The notes beneath the pieces were generated by a model that ran no database searches, was not told the origin of the DNA, and saw nothing but the letters and a program-made list of their open reading frames with translations. DNA of 64,000 bases from positions 62,001 through 126,000 of the forward strand of contig JBAMJV010003299.1 of NCBI GenBank assembly GCA_037951105.1. Direction: 5' to 3'. The DNA is from Echinarachnius parma. Taxonomy: Eukaryota; Echinodermata; Echinoidea; Clypeasteroida; Echinarachniidae. The position numbers and the translations under genes were made by a program. Each line of letters begins with the position of its first letter. Within the stretch, counting starts at the first letter, position 1. Below are positions 55,722-64,000 of this stretch, in pieces.

Positions 55722-56780
55722 AACATATAAGGAAACAGACCAGAAATATATAATGTGATTGAACAAGAGCAAAGAAAAAAAAGGGGTTTCCAATGGGATT
55801 TGAACCCGAGACCTCCGGATTGCTAGACCGGTGCTCTTACCGACTGAGCTATAGAAAGTCCTATGACGGCGCTCGTCCCTGGAACCCCTTAATTATTCAT
55901 TGCTCGAGTGGTCAGAAGCTATTATAGACCTTACCTAAATCCGAAGGGTGGAAAATTAACTCGGGGATATATTCGAGGGATCACCGAAGTGATGCAGCTT
56001 TTTCAAATAATTAATAAAAACATATAATGAAACTGACCAGAAATATATAACGTGATTGAAAAAGAGCAAAGAAAAATGGGATTCCAACGGGAGTTGAGCC
56101 CGAGACCTACGGATTTTCTAGACCGGTGCTCTTACCGACTTAGCTCTAGAAAACCCTATGATAGCGCTCGTCCCTGAAACCCCTTAATTCTTCATTGCTC
56201 GAGTGGTAAGAAGCTATTATAAACCTGACATAAAACAGAAGGATAGAAATCAACTTAGGGATATATGCGAGGGATCACCAAAGTGATGCAGCTTTTTAAA
56301 TAATTAATTCAAACATATAAGGAAACTGACCAGAACTATATAATATGATTGGAAAAGAGCAAAGAAAAATAGGATTCCAACGGGATTCGAACCCGAGACC
56401 TCCGGATTGCTAGACTGGTGCTCTTACCGACTGAGCTATAGAAAACCCTATGACGACGCTCGTCCCTGAAACCCCTTAATTCTTCATTGCTCGAGTTGTC
56501 AGAAGATATTATAAACTTGACATAAACCCGAAGGATGGAAATCAACATGGGGATATATGCGAGGGATCACCGAAGTGATGCAGCATTTAAACAAAATTAA
56601 TTAAAACATATAAGGAAACTGACTAGAAATATATAATGAGATTGAACAAGAGCAAACAAAAGTGAGATTCTAACGGCCTTCGAGCCCGAGACCTACGGAT
56701 TTCTAGACCGGCGTTCTTACCAACTTAATTATAAACACTATGACGGCGCTCGTGCCTGCAACCCCTTAATTCTTCATTCA
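55722..56780 (-). mobile_element. Tandem array of four tRNA-derived SINE units
   Basis: Units start near 55722, 56019, 56312 and 56604, a period of about 295 bp; the fourth is truncated. Read on the minus strand each has a tRNA head: GCTCAGTCGGTAAGAGC (D arm and A box), an anticodon loop CTAGCAA (AGC, alanine-like), and GGGTTCAAATCCC or GGGTTCGAATCCC (T arm and B box). Acceptor and T stems pair incompletely, so they are not functional tRNA genes. Each unit continues with a shared tail containing GAGGGATCACCGAAGTGATGC. Confidence 0.8.
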
Positions 56781-56925
56781 ATACAAACTAAATTGAATTC
56801 AAACGAACACAGCAACATCATTACATTTGCTCACTTATATACAGGGAGCCAGCGTCTTTCCTGGTTGATAAAAAAAACTGAGACATAAAAATGGCGGGGG
56901 TAAAATGGAACAATGTCAAATTCGT

Positions 56926-57154
56926 CAACATAGCGTCCAAACTGACGATTCGATCATTCAAATTAGAGCGATATTTCTTCAAGAGCTGTTCGCTATAATC
57001 ATTTTCACTTTAAGAGCATTCAAATTCGTTAATAGGCATTTGATTTTGTACTCTTGTTTATTCAATTTAGTTTTTGTATCGTTCAAATTTACAATTTCGC
57101 GCTGGTAATGAAGAGCAACAAATCTGTGCCTCAATCAACATTCAAATTCGTTTT
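56926..57154. other. Short intervening stretch with ATTCAAATTCG repeats
   Basis: CATTCAAATTCG recurs near 57020 and 57138. Otherwise no feature. Confidence 0.4.
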
Positions 57155-57688
57155 TGATTTGATTGATTGATTTGATTTGATTTGATTTGATTTGGTTCAT
57201 TTTATTTTCAACATAATCACATAATACAAAATTATACAAAAAATACAGAAAGAAATACGTTAATTGAATACTGTAAATAAACATGTATAACTTATAGACT
57301 GATTTACATAATAATACAGTTTATAATATTGATGGATATAACAAGCATCTTTCAAAACAGTAAAATCGAAAATTATAATATTAACATAAGAGATTATGTA
57401 CGGGACCACCATAATAAGCGGGGCTTGAGGAAATGATGGTCCCTGAAAAAAATATAAAACGTTACAAACTATACAAAAAAAAAAAAATGGAGAATGGAAT
57501 GAGATGTTGGGTGCGGATGGATATGAAAGTGATGTGCGTAGATGGATGGAATGTATGAAGATGCAGCTTGATTGTGTAGCACAAATTGACAAATATGTAA
57601 TTTCATATACGTATTATATCATAAAAAGTATAAAATCAATTATATTACGACCAGTATCAATGAGGACATTGTTGAGGTACAATTAAAG

Positions 57689-60190
57689 TTAGGATGAATT
57701 ATACAATTGAACTAATTTCTTTTTCATTGCCATTCTAAACGATAACACTGACGAACGATTCTTAATATCATTTGGAAGAGGATTCCACACGTCGGGACCA
57801 GCATGTCTAATTGACTTATGGGTTATTGTTAAGGTAGGATTGTATAAATGATAGTTGGTTGCATTACGAGTACAATAGCTATGAATGTCTCTATTACAAA
57901 TGAAAAAATCTAAAAACTGGGAGGGTACTTTTCCTTTACTTGCCTTATACATGAATGTTGCAGTTTGTAACGTATAAATATCATGAACCTTTAATGTACA
58001 TAGACGATAAAAAAGTGGATCTGTATGTGCTAAATATGTGGAGCCACTGCATATTCGTACGGCCTTTTTTTGCAAAAGTAAAATCGAATTTATTTTTATT
58101 TTTGAACAATTCCCCCAAACAACATTACAATAAGAAATTCGAGATAATATAAGTGCATTATAGAGCATAACAAGTATATTATGTGGGAGAATATATTTTA
58201 ATCTATTCAAAATTCCAACTCCTTTTGCAACAGCAATAATTATACTATCAATATGTTTATTCCAACTAAGTGTTTCGTCTATCATCACTCCAAGAAATTT
58301 AACACAATTCTTTTTAGAAATGGGTATTCCATCAATATTAATATCATAATGTATATTTTGATCATACCTTAAGTTTTTACTTTTAAAATGAATATAATTC
58401 GTTTTCTGAATATTCAACGATAATTTATTACATTTAAACCATTTAGATACTTTATCAAGTCCTCGATTTAACACTGATATGAGATTTTCAAAATTACTAT
58501 CCGAATAAAAAATATTAGTATCATCAGCAAACATAATATATGAAAGAATATCCGATGAATTAAATATATCATTGACATATATCAAAAATAAGAGTGGGCC
58601 AAGAATGGAACCCTGTGGTACCCCACAAGTTATAGGAAGGTAAGTGGATTTACAAGACATATATTCAACATATTGTTTTCTATTACTTAAATAATTTTCT
58701 AACCACTTTAAAGCTAAACCGCGAATACCATAATGTTGTAATTTACATAATAAAATACGATGATTGAGCGTATCAAACGCTTTACTGAGATCCATAAAAA
58801 CCCCTACTATGTGTTCCTTTTTAGACATGGAATTAACAATTGTATCATATGTTTGAATTAATGCAAGATCTACAGAATGGTTCTTCCTAAAGCCATATTG
58901 ATTGGGATTTAAAATTCTATTTTCATCCAAAAAAACATAAATTCTATTATATACAAGTCTTTCAATAATCTTCGACAATGCTGGTAATAAAGATATTGGA
59001 CGATAATTTGATAGCATAGTACGATCATCTTTTTTATAAATTGGTATAATCTTAGCTAATTTTAGAGAGTTAGGACAAATTCCAGAAGAGATTGATAAAT
59101 TAATAATATAAACGAGTGGATAAACAATAGAATGAATAATCTTTTTCAAAAGTTCACTACTTATGCCGTCATGGCCAGTCGATTTACTTAATCTAAGATC
59201 ATTAACGATTTGTATTATTTCATTAACATTTGTAGGTTTAAAAAATATGGTTTTATCATTTCTATCAGACAAACAATCAAAATAATTAGTGTCAATTTCT
59301 TCAATATTAGCTGATAATTCAGGACCAATATTAACAAAATATGTATTAAATTCATTAACAATCTCAATAGGGTCTTCAATATTTTGGCCATTTATAACAA
59401 ATGTATCATTAAGTGATGATGTCTGTTTTTTCCCCAATGCTTCATTGATAGCTTTCCAAGTTTTTTTCATGTTCCCTTTACTCTTTTCAAATTGATTTGC
59501 ACGATACATTTTATGAGATATTTTAATAGTTTTAGTAAGTATATTACGATATTTTTTATATTCACTTAGCTTCTCGTTTGAACGATGTTTCATATACAAT
59601 TTATATAAATGGTTTCTTTTCTTAATCGATTTCATTATTCCTATAGTTATCCATGGATGTTTAATCTCCTTTTTCAATTTTCCACTTATCAACGGTATAT
59701 TTTTATCATAATAATAAACAATTTTTTTCAAAAAGATATTATATGCATTTTCAACATTATTTTCCGCATAAACATCTTCCCATGTTTCACATAATAAATC
59801 ATCATTTAAAAGCTGAATAGATTCAACATTTTCCTTTCTAAAGGTTGTTTTTGTATTTATTACTTTATTATTATAAACATTACAAGAAATAGCAAATATA
59901 GGAAGATGGTCAGATATTTCTGAGTATATCAGGCCACTTAAAAATGTATTACTTAAAACATTACTAAAAATATTATCAATTAGTGTAGCTGAAACTAAAT
60001 TTATTCTTGTAGGTTTATCAATTAAGGGGAATAAATTATTATAATACAAAGCATTTTGAAATTTATCACTGTTACTATTTTCACCTGTTAACGCAAGATC
60101 AATATTGAAATCTCCCATTAAATAGATATTTTTTATTTTCACGTAACAATACATTTTGTACAGCATCGAATGATTCAATAAAATCATCAA
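57689..60190 (-). CDS. LINE ORF2: endonuclease C-terminal part and reverse transcriptase, 833 codons
   Basis: It starts within the endonuclease: MGDFNIDL, then SDHLPIFAIS; the RT fingers and palm have SKSTGHDGISSELLK, NYRPISLLPALSKI, GVFMDLSKAFDTLNH, CGVPQGSILGPLLF and the catalytic FADD (58520-58531), then VKFLGVMIDETLSW and a thumb region ending LVQLYNSS. It would copy element RNA at a nicked target. No RNase H domain. The frame is unbroken for 2.5 kb, so the copy is recent or conserved. The true N-terminus is upstream in the shifted frame. Confidence 0.9.
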   Translation of the reverse strand: MMILLNHSMLYKMYCYVKIKNIYLMGDFNIDLALTGENSNSDKFQNALYYNNLFPLIDKPTRINLVSATLIDNIFSNVLSNTFLSGLIYSEISDHLPIFAISCNVYNNKVINTKTTFRKENVESIQLLNDDLLCETWEDVYAENNVENAYNIFLKKIVYYYDKNIPLISGKLKKEIKHPWITIGIMKSIKKRNHLYKLYMKHRSNEKLSEYKKYRNILTKTIKISHKMYRANQFEKSKGNMKKTWKAINEALGKKQTSSLNDTFVINGQNIEDPIEIVNEFNTYFVNIGPELSANIEEIDTNYFDCLSDRNDKTIFFKPTNVNEIIQIVNDLRLSKSTGHDGISSELLKKIIHSIVYPLVYIINLSISSGICPNSLKLAKIIPIYKKDDRTMLSNYRPISLLPALSKIIERLVYNRIYVFLDENRILNPNQYGFRKNHSVDLALIQTYDTIVNSMSKKEHIVGVFMDLSKAFDTLNHRILLCKLQHYGIRGLALKWLENYLSNRKQYVEYMSCKSTYLPITCGVPQGSILGPLLFLIYVNDIFNSSDILSYIMFADDTNIFYSDSNFENLISVLNRGLDKVSKWFKCNKLSLNIQKTNYIHFKSKNLRYDQNIHYDINIDGIPISKKNCVKFLGVMIDETLSWNKHIDSIIIAVAKGVGILNRLKYILPHNILVMLYNALILSRISYCNVVWGNCSKIKINSILLLQKKAVRICSGSTYLAHTDPLFYRLCTLKVHDIYTLQTATFMYKASKGKVPSQFLDFFICNRDIHSYCTRNATNYHLYNPTLTITHKSIRHAGPDVWNPLPNDIKNRSSVLSFRMAMKKKLVQLYNSS

Positions 60191-60656
60191 TACATAAATT
60201 GGGCGGTCTATAAATCACTCCAATGATATCATTTTTACTCTTGTTATTATAAACTTCTATAAACAATGTTTCTGCTTGTTTTATCTCTATATCAGTTCTA
60301 ATTTTACATTTAAGACTACAATTAACATAAAGGGCCACGCCACCTCCTCTTCCTACTGGACGGTCAACACGCATCATGTTATAATTTTCAATATTATACA
60401 AAGGAGGGGATTTTGAGTCGAGCCATGTCTCAGTTACTCCTAAGATAGAGAATGGATAATTATTGATTGTATACAAAAGTGATTCAATAGCATCACAATT
60501 TTTGTTCAAACTTCTCGCATTACAATGTAATAAACTGAGAGGGCTCTCATTTCGAAATTTAGCATTAAATTCATCTACAGAATAATATTGACAGTGTGTG
60601 TTTGATTGATTCTGGTCATTCAATATTGAGTCCGGTTCTAGTTGATCAAAATTCAT
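60099..60656 (-). pseudogene. LINE ORF2 N-terminal endonuclease part, frameshifted
   Basis: It starts MNFDQLEPDSILND and has SLLHCNARSLNKN, ILGVTETWL, DRPVGRGGGVALYV and IIGVIYRPPN of AP-endonuclease-like LINE domains. A one-base length change in the A-rich run at about 60120-60135 shifts it out of frame with the downstream ORF, just before the GDFN motif. Confidence 0.85.
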
Positions 60657-62113
60657 TGATAGGTATTTTCCGTTTGGGTGGCATCTTGATATGTAGATGA
60701 GATGAAGTGAAGGGGTGTAATGATGAATGAGAACGTGCAGGATGGGATGAAGTGATGGGGGGAGATATGATGAAATTATGATGATGATGATGATGAAGGC
60801 GAATAACGGGCAAACATTTCAGCATTTCAAAAACTACTGAAAAAAAACACCAAAAAACAAATAAAACAAAAAAACCAGGGCTCATTGAAACAATCTAAAA
60901 GCTTAAGTATAGCTTTAACTGTCAATACCATTCTTCCAAACATAGTAATAATAGTAATAATAATAATAATAGTAATAATAGTTTGCACTAAAAACATAAT
61001 AATCTTCAGGTATACGTTATAATAAGTTTTTTGTTTATAAAAGATGAAATGCATACTATACCAATATAATACATACATTTTAAATATATTCTCGAGAACA
61101 TACACACCAATACGTGGAATTTTCTGTTTTCAAAAAATAATCGAAATTAGTAGAGCATTCCACATATCTTGGACATAATTTAAGTTGAGATGTGATATCT
61201 CTTTTTCAATGTATAAGCCAAGACTAAATTAGATGTTTCATGATCAATATTGTTTCTATTGTAATATCAATAAAGGAAAACTATAACAAGTAAGACAAAA
61301 AACAAAAGCGATATAATTAGCAAATGGTCGCAGTTCAGCAGAAGTGCTGACCCACTTAAAGGGCAGAGAGCATGAACAGGTATAAAGGGGAGAGAGAAAG
61401 AGAGATTTGAAAGAGAGAGGGCGAAAGAAAGAGAGATTTGTCAGAGAAATCAATTGTAAAGTAAGTGAGAATATGTCGAGAAGTAGAGAGGGGGTTAAAG
61501 TACCATTGACAAGGATAGATACAATGTCAAGCGGAGAGCGGGTTGCGGTACAATTGACAAGAATAGATACAATGTCAAGAAGCAGAGAGCGGATTACAGT
61601 AAAATTGACGAGGATAGATACAATGTAACAAACTAATAATACAGAATAGTGGCGATTTGTTTCTTTTCCGCGTATACACTTGACGAGGTCAATGAGTCAA
61701 GAATTAAGAGATTATAATTGTTTACTACCCGTTTCCGAGAGAGTAAACCCAAATATAAACAAAATAAGAAAGTGTATACTTCAAACTATTAGCACGTTTC
61801 AGATTAATAAAATGTAAATAAATTCATGGGGATAGCAAGTTAAATACATGTAAATAAACATTACTTAATTCACGTACATAATCACATTTGTACTTAACAT
61901 ACATTTCCATGTTTCAAAAGTATGGATTTAAATCATCACAGTATACAGTCAATAAATCAAATATTTTGTTTTTTAGGAAAGAAGAAGAGAGAAAAAAAAC
62001 ATCGCCTTTTGCGAGAAATTTGTTCTTTCAAGAGTTGGTATGCGATGATAATATTGAGTTTGTTTGAATACTTCGATAAGAAGTACAGGGAGAATATGTT
62101 TCCGTTATAGTTT
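60657..62113. other. 1.46-kb spacer between LINE ORF2 and ORF1
   Basis: It contains a (GAT)n run (60778-60798), TAA/TAG-type microsatellite (60945-60985), and a minisatellite with three copies of about 50 bp at about 61,490-61,630 (ATAGATACAATG at 61515, 61563 and 61614). A GA-rich stretch lies at 61385-61440. No conserved coding. Such a long gap is unusual between LINE ORFs and suggests an insertion or that the two ORFs come from different elements. Confidence 0.5.
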
Positions 62114-63178
62114 CTAGTCACCTTTATTCCATGTCGACCACTGCTTAATCACGTTGCTGGCTGATGTGCTTCTCTCTCTAGTTTGGAGAACCACTTTTGT
62201 CCCCATTACTTTGATCCTCGTCATCAGATGCTTCTCCTTCCGAAGTTTAAAGGCCAAGGAAGCGAGTCGAGCCCTCTCTCTCTTCAGAGCAGGTGGAAGG
62301 TCACTACGAATGCTGATACGCTCCCGTGCCGTCTGCTCTGGCGTAGCTGCAGTCGTGTGTGCGCCTCGCGCATCCCGGTTTATGCGAGGGGGGCGTGGCT
62401 GCTCGTATGCGTGAAGGATCTGGTCCCTGTCGAACATTCGGGCGAATCTCACGATGATCGCGTCGGGTGCCCGGGGGCCAGGTCTGGACGTCCCGCTCGT
62501 GATCGGCTCAGCTTTGCCTCTGGATGGTAGTCGATGTGCGTTGATGAGTGGTATTTCCCTCGGGTTGCCAAGAACCTTGGTGAAAACCTCGTTTACGGTG
62601 TCGATGATGTTTTCGTTGACAGTTTGCGGGACCCCATAGATGAGAAGGTTTTGTTTTCTGTCGTGAATTTCGAATTGCAGCAGTTTCTCTTCAAATTCGC
62701 TTTTCATGTCACGAATGTTTTCTTTAAGATGAGGGATCTCTTTCGTTTCTAGATCGCTGACTCTAGTACTTGTGTCCGTTAGACTTTTTTCGATGTCGCC
62801 GATCGTTGCCTTTGTTTCTGCCAAGTCCCGTTTCAGATGCGACATATCGGCTACAACACGATCTAGCTTTTCATTCAGTTGAATTGAAAGGTTGCGTAGC
62901 ATGTCTCTCATATCTTCCACAAATGGCGTCATTTGATCGTGTATTGTTGGTTGCATAATATTGTCACATTGACTGGCCACTGTGTTCGGCATGGTAGGTG
63001 CGTTGGCTTTGTTTGCTGTCGCTGTGTTACGGGATGGGTTAACGTTCACGTATGGTATGCTTTGATCACGTATATCGTTTGTACACATACCTTGAGATTC
63101 TAACACTCCCTGTCCTTTCGAAGTTGTAACATCAATATCACTCTCAGAATTAGGCACCCTATTTCGTACATTAAGCAT
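62114..63178 (-). CDS. LINE ORF1-type RNA-binding protein, 354 codons
   Basis: Unbroken. A polar N-terminus (1-90), a long heptad-rich coiled coil (about 95-175, LNEKLDRVVADMSHLKRDL and similar), then an RRM-like part with IHDRKQNLLIYGVPQ and INAHRLPSRG and a basic C-terminal domain (LKRERARLASLAFKLRKEK). This is the ORF1p layout of LINEs, which trimerise and bind element RNA. GC-richer than its surroundings. Confidence 0.75.
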   Translation of the reverse strand: MLNVRNRVPNSESDIDVTTSKGQGVLESQGMCTNDIRDQSIPYVNVNPSRNTATANKANAPTMPNTVASQCDNIMQPTIHDQMTPFVEDMRDMLRNLSIQLNEKLDRVVADMSHLKRDLAETKATIGDIEKSLTDTSTRVSDLETKEIPHLKENIRDMKSEFEEKLLQFEIHDRKQNLLIYGVPQTVNENIIDTVNEVFTKVLGNPREIPLINAHRLPSRGKAEPITSGTSRPGPRAPDAIIVRFARMFDRDQILHAYEQPRPPRINRDARGAHTTAATPEQTARERISIRSDLPPALKRERARLASLAFKLRKEKHLMTRIKVMGTKVVLQTRERSTSASNVIKQWSTWNKGD

Positions 63179-64000
63179 TCTAATTAGTTTGGTATATAAA
63201 TAGTCCTTGTTAATATCATTTTTGCGTTTGTTCTCAATTTGTATTTATCCATTGTGATGTTTCACACACTACTGTGTTAATTCAAAGACATATATTCCCC
63301 AAAAGCATGATAAGTACACGTTGTGCATGTGAATCACATTGATTTTCATAATGAATTATAATCTAATTAATTTCAACCGATTTTATTTGAATAAATGCTT
63401 ATATATGTATATCTAATCCTCATTTAATTTATCTATCAATTTTATCACTATTCATGATGTCCATTTTTCTTTGCTTGGTTTTATTAATTTAATTCAATTC
63501 AAACATGCCGCCCTATTTTTTTCTTCTTCATTTAAGTGTACGCCCATGACGAATTAAAATGCACACTTTTTACAAAAGCTTGCCTATTGACAAATTTGAA
63601 TGCCCGAATGCCGACGATAACATTTCCGCTCTAAATTGGATGCTCTTTAAGCGACGATTTAAATTGGATGCTCCTTTTTAATTTTTATTTTGGCCGGAAT
63701 TTCCGATCGCGTGCTTTAAAAGTTAAAGTGATACCTGTAAAGTGTCAGATATTGCACAAAATGACATTTGAGACTTCAATCCTATATCAATATCATTGTA
63801 AAATACAATTGAAAGATTTGTGAAAGTTTGAAAGAAAACGAACACTGTTTACCTAGTGAAAAAAACGAATATTGAGTTCATATTTTATCACCGAATACTG
63901 ATGGTCTGCCATACATTTGTCGCAGTAATGAATGATCCGTTTGAGATATTCGCACCCGTGTATGTTTACACACGTAGTACAGAATTCATGGAATTTGCAC
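63179..64000. other. Window end, no recognised gene
   Basis: AT-rich. Tandem-like phrases AAATTGGATGCTC occur at 63635 and 63662. It could include the 5' UTR of the LINE ORF1, but there is no clear boundary. Confidence 0.35.

Larger units (their letters stand above)
55300..56925. repeat. Segmental duplicate of 45,275-46,900
   Basis: Flanking intron and discoidin exon are shared: TTCAAGTTATGTTTCTGCATTG, AGCATCACAAAATCCACAAA, ACAGTTTATACTT, the exon itself, GGCCAAAATATACATAAT, and after the SINE array AAACTGAGACATAAAAATGG against AAAACTGAGGCATTAATAGG. Each copy has its own insertions: a LINE fragment and a 310-bp piece at 45-46 kb, a SINE array at 55.7-56.8 kb. Confidence 0.75.
57155..60656 (-). 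mobile_element. CR1-type LINE, nearly intact ORF2
   Basis: Coding on the minus strand from the endonuclease start (60656) to the ORF2 stop (57689), then a 3' UTR of about 490 bp and a terminal (AAATC)n tail at 57160-57200, typical of a LINE end. Only one frameshift separates the endonuclease N-terminal part from the rest. The best-preserved mobile element in the window. Confidence 0.85.

Noticed and set aside
55790-56710. Functional tRNA-Ala genes
   Set aside because: Good A and B boxes, but acceptor and T stems do not pair fully, and the units are embedded in 295-bp repeats; SINE heads fit better.
60646-60885. ORF with six histidines upstream of the LINE ORF2
   Set aside because: The His run is a (GAT)n microsatellite read on the minus strand, and the frame lacks LINE motifs.

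Overview
The window is nuclear DNA of an animal: coding sequence is split by phased introns with GT/AG borders, most of the sequence is transposon and repeat, and there are no operons or bacterial genes. A marine deuterostome invertebrate is the best fit, and an echinoderm is plausible. The reasons are the F5/8C, C-type-lectin-like and PAN modules, CR1-type LINEs, and foldback elements whose arms are tandem 15-16 bp units, as described for sea urchin TU elements. I cannot fix the species from sequence alone.

One host gene dominates. It runs on the minus strand from at least 55,678 to a stop at 3,834. I could chain 15 exons with splice sites and matching phases, giving 2,766 nt (921 residues plus stop). 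Its 5' end lies beyond position 64,000 or is missing. The visible product is a modular, probably secreted or cell-surface, protein: the last third of one F5/8C (discoidin) domain, a complete F5/8C domain, a Ser/Thr linker, four compact C-type-lectin-like domains, a long Thr-rich mucin-like stretch, and a C-terminal PAN/apple-like domain. Module borders are all phase 1, so modules can be shuffled in frame, and each lectin-like domain is cut once by a phase-0 intron.

The introns and the 3' flank are filled with mobile elements. From left to right: a 79-bp satellite (1-702); a foldback element with 16-bp units (1.8-2.5 kb); nested TTAA MITEs (4.6-5.4 kb); a LINE split exactly at a TA by a palindromic Tc1-like element (9.6-13.6 kb); two hairpin elements (16.3-17.8 kb); an inverted pair of one 3-bp-TSD transposon loaded with nested Helitron-like, Mutator-like, hAT-like, LINE and other insertions (17.9-28.7 kb); a decayed LINE with tandem 5' monomers that hold two TTAA elements (31.9-38.8 kb); a second foldback element with 15-bp units joined to half a Tc1 element (39.3-41.9 kb); a duplicated intron segment carrying a discoidin exon (45-47 and 55-57 kb); a 4.2-kb terminal-inverted-repeat element carrying an unrecognised spliced ORF (50.8-55.0 kb); a tandem tRNA-SINE array (55.7-56.8 kb); and a LINE with an almost intact ORF2 (57.2-60.7 kb) near an ORF1 (62.1-63.2 kb).

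Several insertions can be dated relative to one another because duplicated copies show the empty site. The most unusual items are the lectin/discoidin/mucin/PAN architecture, the two foldback elements, and the 4.2-kb element with its unknown two-exon ORF.
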